A DNA stretch of 6,852 nucleotides, taken from an uncultured Clostridium sp. (GTDB lineage Bacteria; Bacillota; Clostridia; TANB77; CAG-508). Positions 1 to 4,842 of this stretch are shown here, piece by piece; within the stretch, counting starts at the first letter, position 1; every line of letters starts with the position of its first letter. The position numbers and the translations under genes were made by a program. Under the pieces are notes generated by a model that worked only from the letters and a program-made list of their open reading frames with translations, ran no database searches and had not been told where the DNA came from. The DNA lies in assembly GCA_900557475.1 (NCBI GenBank), contig USTA01000041.1:1-6852 (forward strand). Reading direction: 5' to 3'.

Positions 1-132
1 ACCGTTTTGTAAATTATAATAATATATTTTATTAGTTTTACCTTCTGAAGTAATTGCATCGTGAATATCGTCTCCAAATATGTGTATATGCTTAGTTTCT
101 TTATCCCAAACTCTAAATTTTATATCTCTCAT
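1..132 (-). CDS. YopX-family phage protein, N-terminal part (runs off the left edge)
   Basis: The ATG at 132..130 opens 44 codons that continue past position 1. The protein starts MRDIKFRVWDKETK and reaches YYYNLQNG at the edge. The opening MR-[DE]-IKFR-x-WD and the later YYNLQNG are characteristic of the YopX family, small proteins of unknown function that are common in Firmicutes prophages (YopX of Bacillus SPbeta is the type member). A ribosome binding site (AAAGGAA) lies about 8 bases before the ATG. It is the last gene of the operon visible here and follows the coiled-coil protein closely. The C-terminal part lies outside the window. No biochemical role can be assigned. Confidence 0.85.
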   Translation of the reverse strand, partial: MRDIKFRVWDKETKHIHIFGDDIHDAITSEGKTNKIYYYNLQNG

Positions 133-135
133 CTT

Positions 136-165
136 CTACTTTCCTTTTTCACAATATTTACACAT
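136..165 (-). CDS. nine-residue micro-ORF, possible remnant or leader
   Basis: A very short reading frame, MCKYCEKGK followed by TAG, fills the gap between the coiled-coil gene and the YopX gene. It has a strong ribosome binding site (AAAAGGAGA, then ATAAAG, then ATG). The opening CxxC resembles small zinc-binding phage proteins that start MCKYC. It could therefore be the truncated remnant of such a gene, or a leader peptide that keeps ribosomes moving into the YopX gene three bases later. It may also be fortuitous. Evidence is limited to the ribosome binding site and the CxxC. Confidence 0.3.
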   Translation of the reverse strand: MCKYCEKGK

Positions 166-167
166 CT

Positions 168-686
168 TTATTCTCCTTTTTCTAATAATTCTCTCAAAGT
201 ATTAATTTTTATAATTATTTCTTCTACTGTATATTCTTGTAGTATTCCTTTATTTATTGCTTCGAACATTTTTTCTAATGCTTCTATTTCATTTTTTACT
301 TTTTGCTTTGGTATGCTGTTCTCTAACTTCTTTTTCAAAAGATTAATTTTCTCTTGAATTATATATTGTTGCTGATTTTCAACTTTTATTTGTGTCGCAG
401 TCTTTAAATGTTCGTCAATACCATTTATTAAAATGTAAGTATTTATATCTCTAAGTCTATTTTCTAATTCTTTTATTCTCTTAGATAGTTCTAAATTATT
501 ATTCCAACATTCTTTTAACTGTTTTTTGTCTTGCTCTCGCTCTGATAATAAATTGTTTATTGCTTGTAGTGATTTTTCTATGTCTATTGTTCTATCTATG
601 TTAGGAATCCACCCGTGATTTTTGTAAAATATAAGAATCTCTTGCAATTTTCTAATTTCATACATATCATCTTCTATATTACTCAT
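168..686 (-). CDS. coiled-coil phage protein of unknown function, 172 aa
   Basis: I chose the ATG at 686 (MSNIEDDMYEIRKL) because GAGGTGG stands six bases ahead of it. A GTG three codons further upstream overlaps that ribosome binding site and is less likely. The protein is highly charged. Residues roughly 40-85 and 100-140 look like long helices with heptad-like Leu/Ile spacing (AINNLLSEREQDKKQLKE, RIKELENRLRD), so a coiled coil is likely. Near the C-terminus a segment SIPKQKVKNEIEALEK resembles a motif I know from many uncharacterised clostridial phage proteins. There is no signal peptide or membrane segment. Its ATG overlaps the TGA of the preceding mini-gene (ATGA), which suggests translational coupling. 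Function unknown. Confidence 0.85.
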   Translation of the reverse strand: MSNIEDDMYEIRKLQEILIFYKNHGWIPNIDRTIDIEKSLQAINNLLSEREQDKKQLKECWNNNLELSKRIKELENRLRDINTYILINGIDEHLKTATQIKVENQQQYIIQEKINLLKKKLENSIPKQKVKNEIEALEKMFEAINKGILQEYTVEEIIIKINTLRELLEKGE

Positions 687-786
687 TTTATCCACCTCAA
701 TTCTTTACATTTTTGATTTATTGCTTGTAGGTCTTGCATAGCATCATACTAATATCTTCTATTTTTCCATTAAAATCTAATTTCAC
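683..786 (-). pseudogene. phage mini-protein, apparently frameshifted (about 34 aa if repaired)
   Basis: A GTG at 786, with GAGG about 8 bases ahead, opens MKLDFNGKIEDIS. That frame then stops after 22 residues (TAA at 720..718). The -1 frame immediately continues as YDAMQDLQAINQKCKELRWIK and ends at a TGA (685..683) that overlaps the ATG of the next gene, as expected for a coupled operon gene. One missing base near 748 (AGTTAT reduced to AGTAT) would join the two halves into a 34-residue protein. The second half has no ribosome binding site of its own, which argues against two separate genes. This lesion differs from the CGG shifts elsewhere in the window. Function unknown; a real one-base loss, a sequencing error and a -1 frameshift are all possible. 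Confidence 0.5.
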
Positions 787-828
787 TTATTTTTCCTCAC
801 TTTTTTTTGTAATTTACAATATTACAAA

Positions 829-972
829 TTATTTATCTTCTACTTTCTTTACTTCTTCCAAAACTCTTTTATATAAATTTAAAACACCTACTTCTGTATA
901 AAAATACGCATCTTCTCTGGCTTTTACAATTATCTCAGTCAATCTTAGAGCTATTTCTTTATTACTCATCAT
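829..972 (-). CDS. phage mini-protein, 47 aa
   Basis: A short gene starting MMSNKEIALRLTEIIVKARE. The ATG at 972 has GAGG seven bases ahead; a second ATG at 969 is the alternative start. It ends in VKKVEDK-TAA. The product is mostly helical and charged, with no cysteines and no membrane segment. The opening [MS]NKEIAxxLTE recurs, from memory, among short hypothetical proteins of clostridial phages. The start overlaps the repaired end of the preceding membrane mini-gene by 11 bases, so the two are probably translated in a coupled way. Function unknown. Confidence 0.7.
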   Translation of the reverse strand: MMSNKEIALRLTEIIVKAREDAYFYTEVGVLNLYKRVLEEVKKVEDK

Positions 973-1103
973 CAAACCACCTCTTTTTCTCCTCATATCT
1001 CTTAACTAAATTGTATATAATTGCTAAAATGAAACAGTAAAGTAGAAAAGTCCCGTACTAAGAATAAAAATATCCTTGTTAATATCTGCATAATTTCTAT
1101 CAT
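962..1103 (-). CDS. single-pass membrane mini-protein, needs a +1 shift at CGG
   Basis: The ATG at 1103 directly follows the DUF1064 gene and has a strong ribosome binding site (AAGGAGGAGAGGTAT). Read without a shift it gives 33 residues and stops. At codon 17 (CGG, 1055..1053), skipping one base gives a coherent 46-residue protein: MIEIMQILTRIFLFLV, then GTFLLYCFILAIIYNLVK, then RYEEKKRWFDDE. The repaired product has one clean hydrophobic helix (about residues 6-33) that runs across the shift point, followed by a positively charged cytoplasm-type tail. It ends at a TAA (964..962) inside the start of the next gene, as expected for overlapping phage genes. This is a typical phage one-helix membrane protein; its role is unknown. 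The continuous hydrophobic segment is the main evidence for the shift. Confidence 0.65.
1053..1055 (-). other. putative +1 frameshift site CGG(G) in the membrane mini-gene
   Basis: Minus-strand context is GTA CGG GAC in the starting frame, or GTA-(C)-GGG ACT after a one-base skip. The zero frame ends 16 codons later; the +1 frame continues a transmembrane helix to a natural gene end. It is the first of four sites of identical form in this window. Confidence 0.55.
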
Positions 1104-1116
1104 ATACCTCTCCTCC

Positions 1117-1470
1117 TTATATTTCTATTATTTTTAAATCAAACTTGTCCTCAAATACTTTCTTTTTTGCAATGTACTCTTTTGTTTTAAACCCTTTTGT
1201 ATCAATAATTTCTGCTGTACCATCATTATGAAATACTATAAAATCTGCTTTATACTTTAATCCCGGTGCTAGTATAAATACAGGCTGCAAACAAAAGCCT
1301 TTGATGTCTCCGCATTGCATTCTGATTTTTAATTCCTGATAATATTCCGCTTCTTTTTTGCTATCAAACGTGTGTCCATCTACAGATGTCTTTACAGCAC
1401 CATATTTATTTCTCTTATTTCCTTTTTTCTGATATTCTCTATATTGTTCAATATTCCAATGCTCTTGCAT
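1117..1470 (-). CDS. DUF1064 protein, PD-(D/E)XK-like nuclease fold
   Basis: A 117-residue protein with an excellent ribosome binding site (AAGGAG, six bases before the ATG). It matches the DUF1064 family, small phage proteins assigned to the PD-(D/E)XK nuclease fold. The N-terminus has NKYGAVKTSVDGHTFDSKKEAEYYQEL, shown here in parts: NKYGAVK at 21-27, then DGHTFDSKKEAEYY at 31-44. The core has YKADFIV (Asp76) followed by EIIDTKG (Asp90, Lys92), and Glu40 is a likely fourth active-site residue. The family is generally thought to act on phage DNA, possibly as a resolvase or endonuclease in replication or recombination, but the activity is not well established. It lies ten bases after the preceding gene and downstream of recT and the initiator. 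Confidence 0.88.
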   Translation of the reverse strand: MQEHWNIEQYREYQKKGNKRNKYGAVKTSVDGHTFDSKKEAEYYQELKIRMQCGDIKGFCLQPVFILAPGLKYKADFIVFHNDGTAEIIDTKGFKTKEYIAKKKVFEDKFDLKIIEI

Positions 1471-1480
1471 TTTCTACTCC

Positions 1481-1933
1481 TTATATATTTATGATTTCAC
1501 TTCCATTATTCATCTGTTCAACAATTTGTTTCGCTATTGTCTCCGCTCTTTCATAAGCTTTTGTACCGGGTTTATTCATATCTTCAAGTTCTTTTTCAAA
1601 TTTATCTTTGAATGAAACTGGCTCTTTTTTAAACATCATTTTTGCTGTTTCTTTGTATTGTTCGGGAATATTAAATTCTATATTTGCATAAGTATTGTCA
1701 TATTCATCATCATAATTTTTTATATATAATGGATGTTTACTTATTTTGTCCCATATTTCTTTATAATCTTCTCTGTTACCTCCACCTAGTCTTGTAAATA
1801 CTTTTATTAAAGTTCCACCTTTTATAAGTTCTATATCTCTAAATCTACTGAAATATTCTTTATTCACACTCAACATTCCTAGTAATACAGATGCATCTTC
1901 ATTTGTTCCAAATAATTGGTTATATAAACTCAT
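1481..1933 (-). CDS. conserved phage protein of unknown function, 150 aa
   Basis: The start MSLYNQLFG is preceded by AGGAGG five bases ahead of the ATG, and the preceding gene's TAG lies just before that site. I recognise the pattern from small phage proteins: an MSLYNxLFG opening, a central VFTRLGGGNREDYKE (about residues 45-59), then HPLYI (67-71), an acidic DDEYDNTYAN (75-84) and an aromatic IEFNIPEQY strand (85-93). The C-terminal third is helical and charged and is specific to this copy. There is no membrane segment or cysteine motif. The Gly-rich TRxGGGNRE loop is the conserved core and may bind a ligand or partner, but that is a guess. Function unknown. Confidence 0.82.
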   Translation of the reverse strand: MSLYNQLFGTNEDASVLLGMLSVNKEYFSRFRDIELIKGGTLIKVFTRLGGGNREDYKEIWDKISKHPLYIKNYDDEYDNTYANIEFNIPEQYKETAKMMFKKEPVSFKDKFEKELEDMNKPGTKAYERAETIAKQIVEQMNNGSEIINI

Positions 1934-1942
1934 ATTTTCCTC

Positions 1943-2329
1943 CTATTCTTCTGGCATTTCAAACTTAAAAGGTGTCATTGAAAATTCTTGATATTGCTTT
2001 GACATTTCTTCTTGTGCATCATTATTTGTACATTGAAATAATTTGAATGATTGATATGCCGACACTATCATTTTTAGTACTTCTTTTGCTCTTTTTTCTG
2101 TCTTATATTGACCTAAAATTGTATTATCTCCATTATCAAAATAAACATATATTCCATACCCTTCAATATCTTCCACACTTATTCTCATTGTTTCCTTTAT
2201 AACAGAATCAAAGATATCTAATCCCATATTTTTAATTAATTCTTTTTGTCTTTCATTATCGACATACATTATTTCTCTTATATTATTAAAATTTATAATT
2301 TTCTTTCTATCTTGACTTACTATTATCAT
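1943..2329 (-). CDS. phage protein with MIIVSQD start and FEMPE end, paralogue 1 (128 aa)
   Basis: Starts MIIVSQDRKKIINFNNI and ends PFKFEMPEE. The ribosome binding site GGGAG overlaps the TGA of the preceding gene. Around residues 63-93 it has a short beta stretch (YGIYVYFDNGDNTIL) and then GQYKTEKRAKEVLKMI, a pattern that recurs in a family of small phage and prophage proteins of Clostridia (from memory). A region with no counterpart in its neighbour (about residues 20-55 and 95-118) makes it longer. It is clearly related to the adjacent upstream gene by its N-terminal [IL]xSQD, the YxTExRAxxVLK helix and the FEMPE tail. No catalytic motif is visible and the role is unknown. Confidence 0.83.
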   Translation of the reverse strand: MIIVSQDRKKIINFNNIREIMYVDNERQKELIKNMGLDIFDSVIKETMRISVEDIEGYGIYVYFDNGDNTILGQYKTEKRAKEVLKMIVSAYQSFKLFQCTNNDAQEEMSKQYQEFSMTPFKFEMPEE

Positions 2330-2341
2330 TTTTTGCTCCCT

Positions 2342-2584
2342 TCACTTTTCTGGCATTTCAAAGGTTGTTATTGGGTTATTAGAGTAGTTTTCAAGTAATT
2401 CTTTTAATACTTGATTTGCTCGTTCTTCAGTTTCGTATTTGCCAATGACTCTGTAATAATCAAGTTCTCTAATTCCCCATCCAACTACTTGCCATCTTAA
2501 CTTTTTATCTAAATAACTTAAATTTTCTACTCTTAAGCTTAAACATTCTGTTGTTTGTGTTTTATCTTGACTTAATATTAACAT
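2342..2584 (-). CDS. phage protein with MLILSQD start and FEMPE end, paralogue 2 (80 aa)
   Basis: The frame is open further upstream to 2686, but the start is best placed at the ATG at 2584: AGGAG lies eight bases ahead and the resulting N-terminus, MLILSQDKTQ, matches the start of the next gene (MIIVSQDRKK). The upstream extension would overlap the Cys-rich mini-gene. The protein continues through LRVENLSYLDKKLRWQVVGW, has GKYETEERANQVLKELLENY and ends FEMPEK. It is a shorter relative of the following gene. Its TGA sits in the ribosome binding site of that paralogue, so the two are probably co-translated. Function unknown. Confidence 0.82.
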   Translation of the reverse strand: MLILSQDKTQTTECLSLRVENLSYLDKKLRWQVVGWGIRELDYYRVIGKYETEERANQVLKELLENYSNNPITTFEMPEK

Positions 2585-2624
2585 TAGTTCTACTCCTGTT
2601 TTAATTTCGTGTTTGTTTTGTCTT

Positions 2625-2774
2625 TTACATACTGATGTGCAAACCTGTTCTTGTTTTATATAAATTGCAATATTCAAATAAGCCAACTTGTTCGTTATTC
2701 AATAAACATTTAGGCAAACTATTGTTCATAATGCACCATTCACAATTTTCACAAATCTTAAGCTTTTTTGTCAT
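2625..2774 (-). CDS. Cys-rich mini-protein, 49 aa, probable zinc binder
   Basis: The ATG at 2774 has GAGGAA about nine bases ahead and lies 30 bases after the initiator gene. The product begins MTKKLKICENCEWCIMNN and has Cys at 8, 11, 14, 23 and 36. The CxxCxxC cluster with the later PKC and YC resembles small zinc-ribbon or knuckle proteins that are frequent in phage early regions. Metal binding is inferred from the cysteine spacing only. It ends in TAA (2627..2625), 40 bases before the next start. No fold or partner can be assigned. Confidence 0.72.
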   Translation of the reverse strand: MTKKLKICENCEWCIMNNSLPKCLLNNEQVGLFEYCNLYKTRTGLHISM

Positions 2775-2803
2775 TAAATTTTTTTCCTCAACTTGCAATT
2801 TCT

Positions 2804-3767
2804 CTATCCTCCATCATCTAAATTTTTATATATTGTGTCTGTATCAAACTGATTGCCTATATTTAAGTCCAGTAAAACTGATAATAAGCATTTCTTAAAA
2901 TATTCTTTAGGTTTCTTAATGTCTTCTTTACTATTTGCTATTGCAAAATTTTTTAAAGCTTTATCTATATGTTTAATACTTATATTGCGTATTTTTGACC
3001 TAGTATTATCGTCTAAATATAATTCTTTTAAGACATTTGTAAGTTCCTCTTGTAATCCTAGATCATATAAATCAATCTGGCAGCTTTGTAAAATATCATT
3101 AAATTCTGCTTGTCCTATCTTATCTATCCTATCCATCTCATCAGTATCATTATTTTTTTTATCTTCTTTCTTTTTTGGTAAGGAAGATGATAGATAGATA
3201 GATAGATTTTTATTTAATTTAATTTTATTTAATTTAATTTTATTTAATTTGCATAATTTTGCATTGCATGTGTATCTATTTTTATATGCATTTGCATTGC
3301 TTTTGCAGTATCCCTTTATGCATTTGCATTGCTTTTGCTCTGCATTATTGTTTTTTGCATCTACATTTGCATTATTCGTTTTATTTTTGTTCCATCTTGC
3401 ATTAGCAGCTGATGTTCTTTTCTCTTTTATTGTTTCATACTTTTCCATTCGCCTTAATAACGATTCAGACCAAAAGTTTTGTCCGTCTGAATTAAATAAC
3501 CCATTTCCACTTTCGCCTTTATATTCATTTATACAATCGTTTATAAATTGTTCTACATCTATTGTTGTTCCCGTCTGCATTTTTATAGCTCTAAATGTAT
3601 TTTTAGAGAGAGGCAATTTATAATTGGATTCATTTCTTAACATTTCAATAATAGCCCAATATAACCCGATAACTTTCAAATCCATAATCACATCTCATAT
3701 TTAATATTTGGGGATCTGAAAGTGCATTCGAATCGTGACTGAAATAATAAGTATCTTTATTTCCCAT
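2804..3767 (-). CDS. phage replication initiator (DUF4373/Lin1244-like, DnaD-type), needs a +1 shift at CGG
   Basis: The real start is the ATG at 3767, with GAGAGAGG eight bases ahead, giving MGNKDTYYFSHDSNALSDPQ. This is the standard N-terminus of Lin1244/DUF4373 phage replication proteins. The zero frame ends after 40 residues. Skipping one base at codon 34 (CGG, 3668..3666) restores FESY-GLYWAIIEML, the most conserved part of the domain, and gives 320 residues. Order: N-terminal winged-helix-type domain (1-105), a basic RRMEKYETIKEKRTSAANARW helix split as residues 105-126, a low-complexity Asn/Lys/Cys linker (about 127-205) built on DNA repeats, and a DnaD-like C-terminal part ending with KKPKEYFKKCLLSVL (285-299). 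Such proteins bind the phage origin and help load the helicase. Without the shift only a shortened protein from an internal start (3691) lacking the domain's beginning could be made. Confidence 0.85.
3189..3207. repeat. GATA tetranucleotide tract (4.75 copies)
   Basis: Nearly five copies of GATA in the linker of the initiator gene, encoding part of NLSIYLSSS on the minus strand. A tetranucleotide tract inside a coding region can change length by slippage, and a gain or loss of one unit would put the C-terminal domain out of frame. Whether this happens is unknown. Confidence 0.75.
3210..3250. repeat. 15-bp AT-only tandem repeat (2.7 copies)
   Basis: The unit ttatttaatttaatt occurs at 3210-3224 and 3225-3239, with a partial third copy to 3250. 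Because 15 is a multiple of three it encodes repeated LNKIK pentapeptides in the initiator linker. The stretch contains no G or C, so it would melt easily. It lies beside the longer direct repeats and could serve as a DNA-unwinding element if an origin is located here. Confidence 0.8.
3285..3338. repeat. two exact 22-bp direct repeats, candidate origin iterons
   Basis: Two identical 22-base copies occupy 3285-3306 and 3317-3338, a 32-base period. Each has the core tgcatttgcattgc and ends in ttttgc. Further partial gcattgcat and tttgcat elements surround them (3256-3270, 3355-3370). In many phages the initiator gene carries the origin, with such iterons next to an AT-rich stretch. That arrangement is seen here, so an origin is a reasonable inference. 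The alternative is simple repeat expansion of an unconstrained linker. Confidence 0.6.
3666..3668 (-). other. putative +1 frameshift site CGG(G) in the replication initiator
   Basis: Minus-strand context is GAA AGT TAT CGG GTT in the starting frame. Dropping the C gives TAT GGG TTA TAT TGG (Y-G-L-Y-W), the family consensus. The zero frame stops seven codons after the site. This is the clearest of the four shifts because both flanks belong to one well-known domain. Confidence 0.7.
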
Positions 3768-4087
3768 TATAATTACCTCTCTCTCTTTTAATTTTATCTA
3801 TTGTTAATTGTTGTTTGTTATAAATATTATTTAAAAATTGTTTTTCGCATACTGCTCCGCATTCCTTTTTGAATACTTTTCCATGTTTTTAGCTCTTTAC
3901 CACACATTCTACAATGAAATTCTTGTCCTTTTATATCTTCATCTTTACATTTTTTCAGAGCTTCTATTCCTAGTGTAATAGCTTTAATATCTTTTAAGAA
4001 TATTTCATCAAGTTCATTATTGTGTAAAAAACTTAGTCTATCTCTTTTTAAATCTTCGAGTTGTTCTATCGCTTTTAATCTATTCAT
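3757..4087 (-). CDS. DUF6011-type zinc-ribbon phage protein, needs a +1 shift at CGG
   Basis: The ATG at 4087 has GAGG seven bases ahead; the preceding gene's TAG overlaps that site. Residues 1-46 form a helical region (MNRLKAIEQLEDLKRDR and onward) of a kind common in clostridial phages. Then comes FHCRMCGKELKTWKSIQKGM. Read straight on, the frame turns to RSSMRKTIFK and stops at 86 residues. Skipping one base at codon 77 (CGG, 3859..3857) gives GAVCEKQFLNNIYN and 109 residues, ending in a TAA that overlaps the initiator start by 11 bases. The repaired motif CxxCGKxL...SIxxGxGxVCxK is that of DUF6011 small zinc-binding domains (Cys59, Cys62, Cys80). The zero-frame product lacks the last cysteine. 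Role unknown; zinc binding inferred. Confidence 0.78.
3857..3859 (-). other. putative +1 frameshift site CGG(A) in the DUF6011 gene
   Basis: Minus-strand context is GGA ATG CGG AGC in the starting frame, or ATG-(C)-GGA GCA GTA TGC after a one-base skip. The skip restores the conserved G-x-G-x-V-C of the zinc ribbon. An AAAGGA stretch lies just ahead, but the other sites have no equivalent. Confidence 0.65.
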
Positions 4088-4097
4088 TTTTTTACCT

Positions 4098-4842
4098 CTA
4101 AAATGGATATTTTTTTAATTCTATAGTACGGTTGTTATCTGCAATAATTGTTTCTATTTTAGTCATTTCAAATACTTTTTCTACCATTGTCTCTGCATTA
4201 GAGTTTGTATCTGATAAATGACAAAGTATAATCTTCTTAACATGTTTTAAATCATTTGATTTTAAAAATTCTAACAAGTTTTCTAAACTCATGTGACTTT
4301 CTAAAAGTCTTGAATATCTAGTTTTATTTATAATTTGAGTTCTCATATTTTCTTTTGCTATTTCTTTAATATAATTACATTCAATCATTATGTAGTTTAA
4401 ATCTTTAAATTTGTATTTAATATAATATGTATCAGTAGCATACAATAATTTTTCTCCAGTAATTTTATGCTGTATTAAAAATGCTAGTGGCTCTGCAGCA
4501 TCGTGCTGTGTATCAAAAGGTAAAATTATAAAGTTACCTATTGAAAACTGGTTTAATGACTTTATTACCTTAAGCCTATGGCCTTGTAATCCTATTGCAT
4601 TAAAGGTTCCTTCCGATGCATAAATATCTATTCCTTTTTCAGCAAAATTCTTAGCATACTTTATATGGTCCATGTGTTCATGAGTAATTAGAACTCCTTG
4701 TACACCGCCTCAAATCAAAGTTTAATTCTTGTTGTACTATCTTAAAGTTTATACCTGCATCTAATATTAATTTTTCATTTTCATTTGCTTTGATTAGGTA
4801 GCAGTTTCCTTTAGAGCTACTACCTAATACTTGTAATTTCAT
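4098..4842 (-). CDS. MBL-fold metallohydrolase (YycJ/WalJ-like), needs a +1 shift at CGG
   Basis: The ATG at 4842 overlaps the recT stop (TAATG). The start MKLQVLGSSSKGNCYLI is typical of YycJ-like MBL proteins. The zero frame stops after 54 residues. Skipping one base at codon 46 (CGG, 4707..4705) gives FDLR-GVQGVLITHEHMDH and a 247-residue protein with all expected metal ligands: HxHxDH at 54-59, His113 (FDTQHDAAEP), Asp137 (YATDTYY) and His208 (CHLSDTNSN). Without the shift the downstream frame could start only at Met57, inside the HxHxDH motif, and would lose two histidines. MBL proteins of this type are phosphodiesterases or nucleases, and in clostridial phages they often follow recT, so a DNA-processing role beside RecT is likely. 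Substrate unknown. Confidence 0.87.
4705..4707 (-). other. putative +1 frameshift site CGG(T) in the MBL-fold gene
   Basis: Minus-strand context is TTG AGG CGG TGT in the starting frame, or AGG-(C)-GGT GTA CAA after a one-base skip. The shift lies eight codons before the first catalytic histidine. The zero frame meets TGA nine codons after the CGG. Confidence 0.65.

Noticed and set aside
61..357. Open frame on the plus strand, hydrophobic and Phe/Ser-rich
   Set aside because: It is antisense to the YopX and coiled-coil genes, and its composition is what the complement of an AT-rich, Lys/Glu-rich gene gives.
2342..2686. A longer start for paralogue 2, at 2686
   Set aside because: It overlaps the Cys-rich mini-gene, lacks the ribosome binding site seen at 2584, and would hide the N-terminus shared with the neighbouring paralogue.
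3189..3338. The repeat cluster as a CRISPR array
   Set aside because: There are only two 22-bp copies, the gap between them is 10 bases, and the whole is in a coding frame. No cas genes are present.
2635..3623. Several plus-strand open frames across the initiator gene (2635-2898, 2853-3197, 3249-3623)
   Set aside because: All are mirror frames of the minus-strand genes and have Phe/Leu/Ser-rich low-complexity products.
962..4842. Simple sense reassignment of CGG to another amino acid
   Set aside because: Reading CGG as any single three-base codon leaves the zero frame, which reaches a stop within 8-16 codons and loses the conserved motifs. A change of frame is required, not a change of amino acid.
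683..4842. Plain decay of a dead prophage
   Set aside because: Four lesions of identical form, all an added C before a glycine codon, with otherwise intact motifs, ribosome binding sites and overlaps, are not what random decay looks like. It remains possible for the different break near 748.
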